In this document: positions 43,436-53,076 of the stretch, in pieces
Layout of the letters: every line of letters starts with the position of its first letter
Position numbering within the stretch: position 1 is the stretch's first letter
NCBI GenBank assembly: GCA_024760905.1
Contig: CM045739.1
Coordinates: 182,501-246,500 of the forward strand
DNA length: 64,000 bases
Reading direction: 5' to 3'
Origin: Plotosus lineatus
Lineage: Eukaryota; Chordata; Actinopteri; Siluriformes; Plotosidae
Notes under the pieces: model-generated
What the model saw: the letters and a program-made list of their open reading frames with translations, nothing else
Told to the model about the DNA's origin: nothing
Database searches by the model: none
Translations under genes and position numbers: made by a program

Positions 43436-44480
43436 TCATTTCTTCCCTGGATGTCCTAGTACAGCTTCAGCTGCAGAGTAAGTGGATTCTTTTAGCCTGT
43501 TCCATAGCTCTTCAACATCATTGTTGTCGATGTTATTGCCATCCAGGGTGGCTGAAATGGCTGCAGCCAGTCTTTCTTGCTGCTCAATGCTTTCAAGCTT
43601 TTTGGTGTCCAGTTTCTTGGCTGGTGTATTTGCAGGTGTCTTCCTTCTAGAAAAGTAAAGTTTGAGTCTGAGTTTTGTGCGCACCATGTAATGACCCGTT
43701 GAACACTTTGCATCCCTCATGGTCTTTAATGACAATACTTCTGGCAAGCTGGTCTGTCATGTCAGAACATAGTCAAGCAGGTGGTAATGTTTAGATCTTG
43801 GATGCATCCATGTGTAGTAGTTCTTCTCTGGTTGGTGGAAATAAGTGTTAGTAATACATAGTCCACGTTGTGTACAAACGTTCAACAGCAATTCACCGTT
43901 CGAATTTTTCTCACCTTTACCAAATTTCCCAATAGTGCCTTCATTGGTGATGTGGTCGTGACCCACCCTAGCATTGAAGTCATCTAGAATAAGTAGCTTG
44001 TCTGCCAAGCTCTGGATGCATCTTTTTCTACATCACTGTACATTATGGTCGGAACGTACACAGAGATTACCATCAGATACCGCTCATGATTCTTTCCGTT
44101 TCTCCAATTGGTAATGATGCCATCTTGCTTACAATATGACTTGATAGATACCGCTCACGATTCTTTTCGTTTCTCCAATTGGTAATGATGCCATCTTGCT
44201 TACAATATGACTTGATATGGCAAGGGCAACACCAGCTTCACGCCTTTCATCTGATCTTCCACTCCAGAAGAAAGTGAACTTATGCTCACAAAGTTGACCT
44301 TGACCTTGCAACCTGGTTTCTTGCAAAGCAGCAATGTCAATGGTATAGCGTTCTAATTCCTTTGCAGTAAGTGCGGTACATCTTTCAGGTCTTCTATCAT
44401 TGTCAAGCATTGTCTGCACGTTCCATGTAGCAATGTTTAAAGTTATTTTCTTATACTTCTTCCTACCGCTGTAGTGAAGA
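43436..44480 (-). pseudogene. LINE endonuclease (minus)
   Basis: Start NIATWNVQTMLDNDRR near 44430, DIAALQETRLQGQGQL near 44330, then ILDDFNARVGHDHI near 43990 (GDFNA has become DDFNA) and KHYHLLDYVL near 43765. The frame 43747-43436 continues the linker. A 71-bp tandem duplication at 44076-44217 breaks the domain. Confidence 0.75.
44076..44217. repeat. 71-bp tandem duplication inside LINE
   Basis: Units 44076-44146 and 44147-44217 start gataccgctcatgattc and gataccgctcacgattc and differ at few positions. Confidence 0.92.
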
Positions 44481-44892
44481 CCCGCTGGTCGCGGTAAACC
44501 ATTAACCAAACCTGGTTCCTCCGCTTGCCATCTGGTGATGTGCCATTGACCTAGAGGTTCCTCTGCCACAGAGCACCAAGGGCGTCCTGCTGCTGGCACC
44601 CTTGGAAGTAGTTTAAAGACATACCCTGGTCTGGTTTGAAATAATAGTTTTCCTTCCCCTAGGTGAGCAGCCCTCCAGGGTTCACGAGTCCCACCTACCC
44701 GAAGCACTGGTTTTTAGGCGTCAGAGAACTCGCCCTCGCCCCTTCTCCTGTTAGTAGAAACAGTTCCACCACGGGAGGGCCAGGAGCTGGACTTGGTTGT
44801 CAGAGGCTATATGAGACGCTTGCTATAAGGGGCATTTTATAAGCATTAGGAGCTTATCCCCAATGTCACCCCTAGGCATAACAACCTTGGAA

Positions 44893-44957
44893 TCAGTGCG
44901 GCTAACTGGGTTATCAAAGGCGGGCCATGTCTCTCACTGTCTATGGTGACAGGTAAA
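44893..44957 (+). mobile_element. SINE fragment
   Basis: Contains gctaactgggttatcaaagg and ctctcactgtctatggtg, the middle of the tRNA/RTE SINE; both ends are missing. Confidence 0.7.
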
Positions 44958-44970
44958 GCAATAGCTAGGT

Positions 44971-46433
44971 CAGGGGTTGGCATCCCATAGCTCAGGGGCT
45001 GCATGCGGCTCTTTCACCTCTCTGGTGTGGCTCCGTGGCTTTTCAAAATAATGAATGTGCACTTTACGGTGGCCGACGGGTGCACCACAAATGTGCTTCA
45101 TCTACAAAAACCACTGCATCACCAGCTGTCCCAGCAGCAGCGTGACGAGTGAGAGAGATTTTTCTGCTGCCGGGGTTTGTAATCACAGCTCAAGTAAGAG
45201 ACAGTGGATGAGATTGGGTTTATGCACAGCAATCTCCAAAATAAAAAACTCTCCTCCCAGTGACAAAATAAAAAACTGGGTCTGATTCAGTCACCACTCT
45301 GAGAATGGGGCAGTCATTAAGCATTAATATTATTTAAAAGTGTTGAGCAGGCTCCTGCTTAAATTTAGTCTTCATATACTTTTCTGTGTTGCTGTTGTTT
45401 TTGTAAATTAAAATTATGTCAAAACAACATTAATATAATTAATTAAAAAAAGATCAAACGAAGGGAGTGATGGTGAGGTAGGCTACCCAACCCGTTAACA
45501 CATCTGGCTGCATCCTCGCTTCGTGGGATAGATATTCTTTTTCTTTACAAAAATACAAGAAGGACTCTAACACATTCATTCATTTTCTGAACCGCTTAAT
45601 CCTAATTAGGGTCTTGGGGAGGCTGGCACCCATCCTAGCTGACTCTGGGCAAGAGCAGAGTACACCCTGTACAGCTCGTCAGGACATAGCACGGCAGGAA
45701 CACGCTGATGGCTAGGCAGCTAGATGAGATTTCCTTTCGGCTTTTTACCTTTATCAAGGGTCGCTACAGCGAATGATTCGCATGTTTGATTTGGCATAGG
45801 TGTTTACATTGGATACCCTTCCTGACACAACCCTTTTGCAAGGGACAGAAACACACTGACGGGTTTGCAGCCTACTCTTTACGAAAGTCAGCAATGGCTC
45901 TTTTACATGCGTCTGACCATAGACAGTGAGAGACAAGGCCCACCTTTAATAATCCAGTTAGCTGCTACTCTTGTTGAAAGTTAGCAATGGTTCTTTTACA
46001 TGAACCTCCCACCATCGATAGTGAGAGACATGGCCAGCCTTTGATAACCCAGTTAGCTGCACTGGGGGGACAATGACAACCTGTGGAGGGTGGGGCTTGA
46101 ACCTCCAACCTTAGGATCAGTGATCCAGCACCTTTCACCACCAGGCCACCACTGCCTCAGGGCTCAAATAAACACTGGAAATTTTCACTGAAAAGTAACT
46201 TTTTATTCAACGTCTTTTTTTTATTGTTGCAAGCAGAATTGTAATTTAATTGTCTCTGTAGTTGTTTAAATCAATGTAAAACATTTGTTTTTATATTAGA
46301 CATTATATAAAACATTATATGCAGTGTTATTTGATTTTAAATATCAAATAAGAATTTGTGGCTCCCAGTGCTTTCTTTACTGTGGAAAACGGGTCCAAAT
46401 GGCTCTTTTAATGGCAAAGGTTGCCGACCCCTG
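44971..46433 (+). mobile_element. hAT element with nested SINE
   Basis: Flanked by the 8-bp duplication agctaggt at 44963-44970 and 46434-46441. Ends caggggttggcatccc and the complement of gttgccgacccctg. A frame at 45055-45285 contains SVTSERDFSAAGVCNHSS, a remnant of the hAT C-terminal dimerisation motif (usual form SER.FS.AG). The rest of the transposase is absent. A SINE (45732-46160) and a gctgactctgggc-type dispersed repeat (45575-45690) lie inside. Confidence 0.82.
45732..46160 (-). mobile_element. tRNA/RTE SINE with internal duplication
   Basis: Full-length plan in reverse: 3' end at 45732 (gctacagcgaatgattcgc), body, and tRNA head at about 46075-46158 with B box reversed (gcttgaacct near 46096). 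The segment with gttagcaatggctcttttac occurs twice (about 45884 and 45977), so the middle has duplicated. Confidence 0.85.
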
Positions 46434-46441
46434 AGCTAGGT

Positions 46442-47340
46442 GAACAGGTAAACAGAAGTTTAGATGAACACTTAGAGACAAGAAGGCATCCAATGAGCCA
46501 GGCTAACCCTGAACGAGAAGCAGAAATTATGTCCTATCTGAAATGTTCATCTAATATCTGGACAACAGATTATCATTCATAAACAGACCAATTTTAAATA
46601 TTACTGTAGAAAACACTCCATTTACTCTTCTGGGAACACCCACCTCATTGTTGAATTAAATGTGGTAACATAATGTGACATATGTTCAGAACAAAAGTGA
46701 CCTTAATAACATAATAATCTATTACGCATGTGTTTTAAAATCAATCAGGTGAATGTTCTACAATGGCGTGAAGCTCAGAGCCCAATCTAAATGAGAATCT
46801 GTTACAAAGAGAGGCAAATCTCACAAACCCAGACTGCAGGATGATTCTGGGGTCTGCGGTGTGAGTCTGGGTTCTGTCAGAAGCACTGGGCATGAATTGG
46901 GAACACACCATAAATAGGATGCCAGTTCATCACTGGCCAATACACAAATTCACCCCAAAGGGCCGTTTAGCCCTTATAGTCCGTTTACTGGTAGGTTTGT
47001 AGAAGTTAGGACAGAAATGAAAAACCCAGAGGAAACTCAGGCAGGAAAACACATGAATTGTGAGTTCAGGGTCTAACCTGGAACCCTTAAGTTGTGAGGA
47101 GGAAACACCTGAAGTACCTGTGTACTGCTGTGTCACCTATTAACATACCTATAACAAATTTTTATATTCGTTACAAATATTATCAGGCACTTAAATTTAT
47201 GTGATTATTTTTAAATTCATTGTACTTTATATATTCTGATATTCATATAGATTCAGCCTCTTGTGAATCAGTACAGATTATTTAAAGTAAGTTTTAAATA
47301 CATGAATATTTTAATGTTGCCCTCCATATTAAATGTGTGT
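46442..47340. other. Kinase intron; repeat remnant at 46905-47135
   Basis: Mostly unique-looking AT-rich sequence. 46905-47135 includes aaacccagaggaaactcagg and ggaacccttaag, part of a common fish dispersed repeat. No coding. Confidence 0.45.
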
Positions 47341-47536
47341 CTTTAAATGTCCAACATCTGAGAAATATTAATTTATCTCTCAGATCCTTCTAATTGTGTG
47401 TTTTAAGATTCAATGTTCAAGATGATTTATTGTTATAGTACAAAAACAAAAAAGCTGATGAAGATAGATGACCTTCTCTGAGGTCGCAGTTTAAAAAACA
47501 TTAAAGAAACAGGATAAAGAGTTAAATAAAACAAAC

Positions 47537-47616
47537 CCTCTCTGATAGCAGTGAACGGTGTTCCCTCCTCCTGCTGCAGTCGAATTACCTTTAGAGCAAC
47601 CAACTTCCCGTTCACC
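47537..47616 (-). CDS. cdk14: CDK14-like kinase exon with ATP lysine and PFTAIRE
   Basis: This 80-nt exon has borders gtgttcag|GG and GAGAG|gtttgt. It reads VNGKLVALKVIRLQQEE, where the Lys of ALKVI is the ATP-anchoring lysine, then GTPFTAIRE, the signature helix-C motif whose Glu pairs with it. It enters and leaves in phase 1, so the last G joins CA of the next exon. KLVALKVIRLQ plus GTPFTAIRE is as in CDK14; CDK15 differs here by recall. Upstream is a (UG)21 tract five nt from the acceptor; no complementary tract follows the donor. The glycine-loop exon was not found up to 64000, so it lies further out. Confidence 0.88.
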
Positions 47617-47619
47617 CTG

Positions 47620-47621
<2 letters not shown>

Positions 47622-47663
<42 letters not shown>
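47622..47663. repeat. (CA)21 tract near kinase acceptor
   Basis: (UG)21 in the transcript, directly before tcag of the acceptor. Confidence 0.95.
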
Positions 47664-47665
<2 letters not shown>

Positions 47666-47776
47666 ATGCAAAAGCTGTGGTGATTCAGTGGGGTATATGA
47701 CTTATTGTAACAAATTCAAATATTGTTAAAGCCAAGTGTTTAAAAAGCACACTCAAAAATCCAAATTAATGAATCG

Positions 47777-47800
47777 TATATATATATATATATATATATA
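47777..47800. repeat. (TA)n tract
   Basis: TA tract upstream of a SINE. Confidence 0.95.
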
Positions 47801-47802
47801 TC

Positions 47803-48061
47803 CATATCCCCCAGTGCAGCTAACTGGGTTATCAAAGGTGGGCCATGTCTCTCACTGTCTATGGTGTGAGGCATGTAAAAGAACCATTGCTGACTTTCGT
47901 AAAGAGTAGGCTGCAGAGCCGTTAGCGTGTTTCTGTCCCTTGCTAAAGGGTTGTGACAGGAAGGGCATCCGACGTAAAAACCTATGCCAAATCAAATGTG
48001 CGAATCAGATGATTCGCTGTGGCGACTCCCGAGAAAGGAAAAAAGCCGAAAGAGAAGAAGA

Positions 48062-48062
<1 letters not shown>
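47803..48062 (+). mobile_element. tRNA/RTE SINE, 5'-truncated, complete 3' end
   Basis: Starts in the body (gtgcagctaactgggttatc). It contains gacaggaagggcatccgacg, shared with the RTE 5' UTR. It ends gatgattcgctgtggcgac, then a gccgaaag/(AAG)n tail shared with the RTE 3' end. Confidence 0.88.
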
Positions 48063-48103
<41 letters not shown>

Positions 48104-48117
48104 AAAAATATATACAC
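48063..48117. repeat. (TA)n tract
   Basis: AT-rich tract following the SINE tail. Confidence 0.9.
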
Positions 48118-48298
48118 ACGCAGTAGGCCCTCGAAGATAATCCACGAGTTCTGTACCTGTAAAAGTAAAACCCCATGTATCATAAGACAAGAGCGAATGA
48201 TCAACCTGAAGTAAAATACTATGTTTCTATTACATGCCCTAAAATATGCTTCTTAAACACATTCTAGAGACAGTCTTACTCATTAATACAGTATTAAT
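48118..48298 (+). repeat. pogo/Tigger-type dispersed repeat, copy 3
   Basis: Starts cgcagtaggccctcgaag and has lost an internal CG-rich piece relative to 18383. Confidence 0.6.
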
Positions 48299-48302
48299 AT
48301 AC

Positions 48303-49284
48303 ATACAGTCGGCCCTCTACTTACAAAATTAATCCGTTCCAGTGCCTTTTTTTCGTGACCTGGAGTTTTCGTAAGTAGAGGTGCATTTTACATGTAATAC
48401 GCCTGATTCGTTCCAAGGCTCCAAAGACTACCCCATAAACCCTTTAAAAATTATAAAAGGACACCAATTTTGTATGAAATATGTATGAAATATGTGTTAA
48501 AAGTAAAAGAAAATTATTTACCTTTTTTTTAAATCTCTCAAACCACCCATGCGACACTTTAAAGTCCGGGGGTTGCTCGTCTGAAGAACCCTCATCCCCA
48601 CTCCCATCCTCCTTCGCGAGGTCCTTAAATATGGCAGTTTCTTTTTCTGAAATAATCGCCTCCATCACTGTATCTCCACTTTTAATGCTTTCTTCTGCTT
48701 CCAGATTGTTCCAAAATAATCACCTCCATCACTGTATCTCCACTTTTAATATCTCCTTCTGCTTCAACATCGTCCCGATTGTAGAGGGGTTTCAGCCATA
48801 CTCCTTTGCGATTTCGCTCAACCACATCCCAGTTTTGTAAATTTTTTATTATCTCCTGCTTCACTTCGATTGATAACGGAGCATGCTTCTTTTCGTTGTC
48901 ATTAGGAATCACTTTCTTGGGGTCCATGAGGGATAACGAAATATAACGCTGCAATGATCTCTCTCAAAAAAACTTACGAGCCAACAATCCTGTTCAACTC
49001 TCCTTCATGAACAAACAGGAAGTGACAAACAGAGTGACAAACAGGAAGTATGGGTGCAGGAATGGGTACAGTTCAGTTCCCTCCTGGCCAATGGGAGGCC
49101 AGCATGGCAGGATGTTGGGAGACAGCCAATGAGAGAGCAACTCGCGCATTGTTTGAATGTTGAAATGGCGCATTTGGCGCTTTTCGTAAGAAGAGGTATA
49201 CAGAGGACGAAAATTTACAAAAATGTCTTTCGTAACCTGGATTTTTCGTATTCAGAGGTTTTCGTAAGTAGAGGGCCGACTGTG
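48303..49284 (-). mobile_element. Tigger-like element, non-autonomous, with DNA-binding remnant
   Basis: Ends acagtcggccctctacttac at 48306 and the complement of gtaagtagagggccgactgt at about 49264-49283: perfect terminal inverted repeats. Total about 980 bp. A second right-end copy is at 57745-57995. Confidence 0.85.
48444..48954 (-). pseudogene. Tigger-like transposase DNA-binding domain remnant
   Basis: Frame 48954-48682 gives MDPKKVIPNDNEKKHAPLS and IEVKQEIIKNLQ, the pogo-type N-terminal HTH start. Frame 48668-48444 gives DEGSSDEQPPDFKVSHGWFERFKKK, the CENP-B-type second helix region. The DDE catalytic domain is missing, so the element keeps only DNA-binding text. A partial duplication (tcacctccatcactgtatctcc twice near 48660 and 48722) breaks the frame. 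Confidence 0.72.
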
Positions 49285-49295
49285 TATATTATATG

Positions 49296-49298
<3 letters not shown>

Positions 49299-49359
<61 letters not shown>

Positions 49360-49360
49360 A
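49299..49360. repeat. (TA)n(GA)n tract
   Basis: Compound tract preceding foldback copy C. Confidence 0.95.
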
Positions 49361-49364
49361 TTTT

Positions 49365-49641
49365 TTTGAGTAGATCCTTCAGTAAGAGAGTGCTCAATAC
49401 TTTTTCGTAGAGCAAATATAAGTAAAAATAAAATGACAGAACAAAGACTTTCTATTGAAACTTCATTTTCACTACGGATCTGTTTTGAGGGGTGGTGAAA
49501 CCATCCTCTCTCTTCAGGTGATGACAGAAGAATCTTCTGTAATCACCTGAAAAGAGAGGATGGTTTCAGTACCCCTCGAAACAGATCTGTAGTGAAAATG
49601 AAGTTTCAATAGAAAGTCTGTGTTCTGTCCTTTTATTTTTA

Positions 49642-49647
<6 letters not shown>
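49365..49647 (+). mobile_element. Foldback element, copy C (longest)
   Basis: Leader gtagatccttcagtaagag at 49370, then arms at about 49425-49532 and 49533-49642, with an inner perfect hairpin (tcaggtgatgacagaaga and its near-complement) at the centre. Surrounding TA tracts. No ORF. Confidence 0.78.

Positions 49648-49690
<43 letters not shown>
49648..49690. repeat. (TA)n tract
   Basis: TA tract after the foldback. Confidence 0.95.
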
Positions 49691-49697
<7 letters not shown>

Positions 49698-49709
49698 GTA
49701 GGTGTAGAC

Positions 49710-49873
49710 CAAAGTAGACCAAAGAGACAATTCATGGATGTGGTGAAGGAGGACATGAAGGTCGTTGGTGTAAGAGAAGAAGATGCAAAGGATAGGGTGA
49801 GATGGAGGCAGATGATTCGCTGTGGCGACCCCTGAAGGGAAAAGCCGAAAGGAAAAGAAGAAGAAGAAGAAGA
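49710..49873 (+). mobile_element. RTE LINE 3' end fragment
   Basis: Reads FMDVVKEDMKVVGVREEDAKD, then the family 3' end cgctgtggcgacccctgaag and (AAG)n. 5'-truncated. Confidence 0.88.
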
Positions 49874-49877
49874 TATA

Positions 49878-51300
49878 CACAATAGGCCCTCAACATTTGC
49901 AGGGGCTCGGTTCCGAGCCCTCCCGCAAATCGAGATAATCCGCGAGTTCTGTACCCGGAAGTAAAATCCCATGTAACACGTCACATGCGCAAATTAGCAG
50001 CCAAAATTAAAATACTGTGTATCTATTACATGCGGTAACATGTGCTTCTTAAACACATTCTATAGACAATCTTACTCATTAATACAGTATTAATGTAGTA
50101 AAATACAGTAATGATTAAGAAAAGCTTTTACTCTTGTTTTTATTGATGATAAAATATACACATTATACAGCATATACTGTTGTAAAGCACTCGTTTTAAA
50201 GTCTTTTTCAATTATTATTCCAGTACAGTACCTAAGTTAATTCTGAGAATGTTTGTGTGTGAGATTTTTTTATGTCCTGTAGCATGTTTAACAAATGATA
50301 CCAAAAGGATAAACTTTATTACGCTTCATGTCCTTTTACATTGAACTTGGAGTGATGTCTTGGAGTGACGTCTCCAAGATGGTGCTGCTTAGAGGGCAAC
50401 GTCACGGAGTTCTTCAGAGTCAAATTGTTTCTTTCTTCGTTTTAATTTGTTTTATTTGTTTATTCATTTTTTGCACTATGCTCGTCTATGGTCAGTCGAC
50501 CCGACTACAGCTATGAGCAGCTTCAGCTTTGGGCAACTAAGCACGCAACAACTTCTATCGTGAGCCGCTATGCTATGGGAGCTCCATGCTAATCACCCAG
50601 GATTATGCTGATCACCTTAGAGGCTTGATTAGCACTTCCGGCCATTCTGCTTGAAAATGTTCAGTCCCTGTGAAACAAGATGGACGAGCTTCATGTTCAG
50701 ATTGCGGCGTAGAGGGATCTACAGGACTGTGTTTCTGTGAAACATGGCTCGAGGAGAGTACACCCGATAAAGCGATTATACCAGCCGGCCTTCATCCCCT
50801 GCAATCCCAAGCGCCAGAGTCGTCGTTCGGCCCCTTCCCGCCTGGGCTTATTGATGCTGGGATGCGGTTCGCATTGAGCTGCCGACCATAGCATGTTAGC
50901 TCTGTTAATAGCATGTTAGCTTTGCTAATAGCATGTGAGCTCTGCTTAGTTATACACGCCCGAAGATACTCCGATCTTATAGCTGGAGTAGAGTCGACCG
51001 GTCGTAGACGAGCATCGTGCAAAACATGAACAAACAAAACAACAAATAAAACAAATTAAAATGAACAAAGAAACAATTTGACTCTGAGAACTCTGCGACA
51101 TCACCCTCTGGGCAGCGCCATCTTGGAGACGTCACTCCAAGATGTCACTCCAACTTCAATGTAAAAGATCATGAAGAGTACTGTAATCAAGTTTATCCTT
51201 TTGATATCGTTTGTTAAACATGCTCCAGAACATAAAATCTCGCGCATAAACATGAACTTAGGTACTGTACTGGAATAATAATTGAAAAAGATTTTAATAC
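49878..51300. mobile_element. pogo-type repeat with large inverted arms around a LINE scrap
   Basis: The left part starts aataggccctcaacatttgc, homologous to 18383. Arms at about 50190-50515 and 50975-51300 are complementary over about 325 nt (both carry gtctccaagatgg and ggataaact-type text). The spacer contains LINE endonuclease text near 50655-50880: NKMDELHVQIAA, then LCFCETWLEESTPDKAI in two frames. Confidence 0.6.
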
Positions 51301-51400
51301 AACAGTTCAGAGAAACCCATTGTTTCTCAGAAGAAAGTTTTATTTCTTCAGAAGAGACATCCAGCGTTTCCTACTGTTCAGCCAGAGAAGATGCATAGCA
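51301..51400. other. No gene seen
   Basis: Short linker between the inverted-arm element and a Tigger leader. Confidence 0.4.
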
Positions 51401-51640
51401 TTTGAGTGGTATACAGCTTAACTGGTAATTAAAACACACACAAAAAAAGAGGCTCATTGACAACTTGTGTGTGGAATGAGGAAAAATGGGCGGGACACCA
51501 GCTCAACCAATCAGGAGAAAGGAGGACAACCATTGGCTGAATTTGAATCACGTGTCGGTTGCTCAGCAGTCAGCGAATACTCAAACCGTTGGTGCAAAAC
51601 TGCGGTCAAGGGCATACTGTATATACACATATATATATAT
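51400..51640 (-). repeat. Tigger element leader, reverse of 10200-10470
   Basis: Shares attgacaacttgtgtgtgga and caaccaatcaggag with 10160-10477 in reverse; the start codon region has been lost. Confidence 0.6.
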
Positions 51641-52196
51641 ATTTATAAGGCTAAGGAGTAAACCCTACAGAAATCCGGAGTGGATCCCCTAAGGTAGTTG
51701 GTCTGAGGATTCCCCTACCTTCTGGCAACTCCTGCAGCTGCGCTGGTACCAAATTGCACTGATATTCCTTTCCTTTGGATGCTATCACCAAGGCCGAGAG
51801 GGGGGACTTGACGTCTGGGCAGCCCAAGTTCTCCATAGTTCCCGCCCAGGCTCGTAGCGCACTGGAGAGGACACTGGAGAGGACACTCCAGCGTTGATGC
51901 AAGACTTCGGCTCAAGACGGGAAGTAGCAGTTACCGGTTAAAAGCTCATTCCGATTGGCGTAGGATACGGGCGCCTGGGGCCGCTTCCGACAGTGGGAGA
52001 GACCATCGTGTCTCACTGGACAGCTACCGCCTGCTCCAAGCTGGGCAGCCCCCAGCCAGTAAGGTGCTGTCCCGCCACAGCTCGCCTGCCTTGCTGGGTG
52101 TGTAGGGCTTAGGGACTGACCATCCCGACAAGCAAGCTGTAAATTCTGCACCAGGCAGACAAAAACCGTTAAATACGAAGATTCCTGCTCTTCGAA

Positions 52197-53060
52197 TAGC
52201 AAGCTGGAACGTACGGACTATGTGTCCTGGACTGACAAGTGATCTTCAGCAAATTGATGATGCCCGCAAGACTGCAGTCATCGACCATGAACTGACACGT
52301 CTGAATATCGACATTGCTTGTCTACAGGAAACACGCTTGGCTGACAGTGGTACTATCAAAGAGGCCAACTACACCTTCTACTGGCAGGGCCTGCCACAAG
52401 ACAACCCGAGACTGCATGGTGTAGGTTTCGCTGTGAAGAACTCGCTGACTACGGCTATTGAACCCCCTACCAGTGGATCAGAGAGAATCCTTATTTTACG
52501 CCTCTCTACAACTGCAGGCTTTGTAAATCTCCTCAGCATCTATGCACCAACACTCAGTTCCACCCCAGAGGCCAAGAACCAGTTTTACGAGGCTCTGGAT
52601 GATGCAATTTCCAGGATCCCCAGCACTGAAGGACTTTACCTACTAGGAGACTTCAATGCTAGAGTGGGCACCGACTGTGACACCTAGCATTCCTGCCTTG
52701 GTCACCACAGCATAGGCAGGATGAATGAGAATGGACAGAGGTTGTTGGAACTGTGCTGCCATCATGGCCTGTGTGTAACAAATACATACTTCAAGTGCAA
52801 AGACCGCCACAAAGTATCCTGGAGACACTCCAGATCTTGCCACTGGCACCAGCTAGACCTTATCCTCACCAGGCGCACGGATCTGAGCAGCGTTCTCCAC
52901 GCTAGAAGTTTCCATAGCGCAGACTGCGACACAGACCACATCCTCGTTGGAAGCAGGATAAGGCTGACAACAAGAGGATCCATCACTCCAAAACTAAAGG
53001 CCTCCCACGCATCAACACCTGCTCCTTTAGGGATCCCTAGCGAATCCAACTGTTTCATGA
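52197..53060 (+). pseudogene. LINE endonuclease (plus)
   Basis: Starts RIASWNVRTMCPG near 52194, IDIACLQETRLADSG near 52310, GVGFAVKNSLT, LNLLSIYAPTLSS-type text and YLLGDFNARVGTDCDT (intact catalytic GDFNARVG) to a TAG at 52687. It resumes at 52721 (NENGQRLLELCCHHGLCVTNTYF), with WHQLDLILTRR and the SDH-equivalent CDTDHILVGSR near 52935. One stop and one frameshift near 53060. Confidence 0.85.
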
Positions 53061-53076
53061 CATAGTCAAGGAGAAG

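Larger units (their letters stand above)
41940..44890 (-). mobile_element. CFDP2-like LINE, near full length, degenerate
   Basis: 3' end near 41940, coding from about 44480 down to 42021, and 5' UTR to about 44890. It is distantly like the plus-strand LINE at 51660-55200 (both open with a NIATWNVQTM/RIASWNVRTM endonuclease start and an LQETRL motif). Clade is not certain; proteins like this are often mis-annotated as craniofacial development protein 2. Confidence 0.7.

Noticed and set aside
43757..44707. Craniofacial development protein 2-like gene
   Set aside because: The endonuclease domain is part of a LINE with RT downstream; database proteins of that name often reflect such elements.
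49365..49647. Hammerhead ribozyme in the foldback element
   Set aside because: GTGATGA precedes a stem, but the GAAA segment required after stem II is absent.
50670..50891. Small Cys-rich gene CSDCGVEGSTGLCFCETW
   Set aside because: ETWLEES marks a LINE endonuclease scrap with frame changes.
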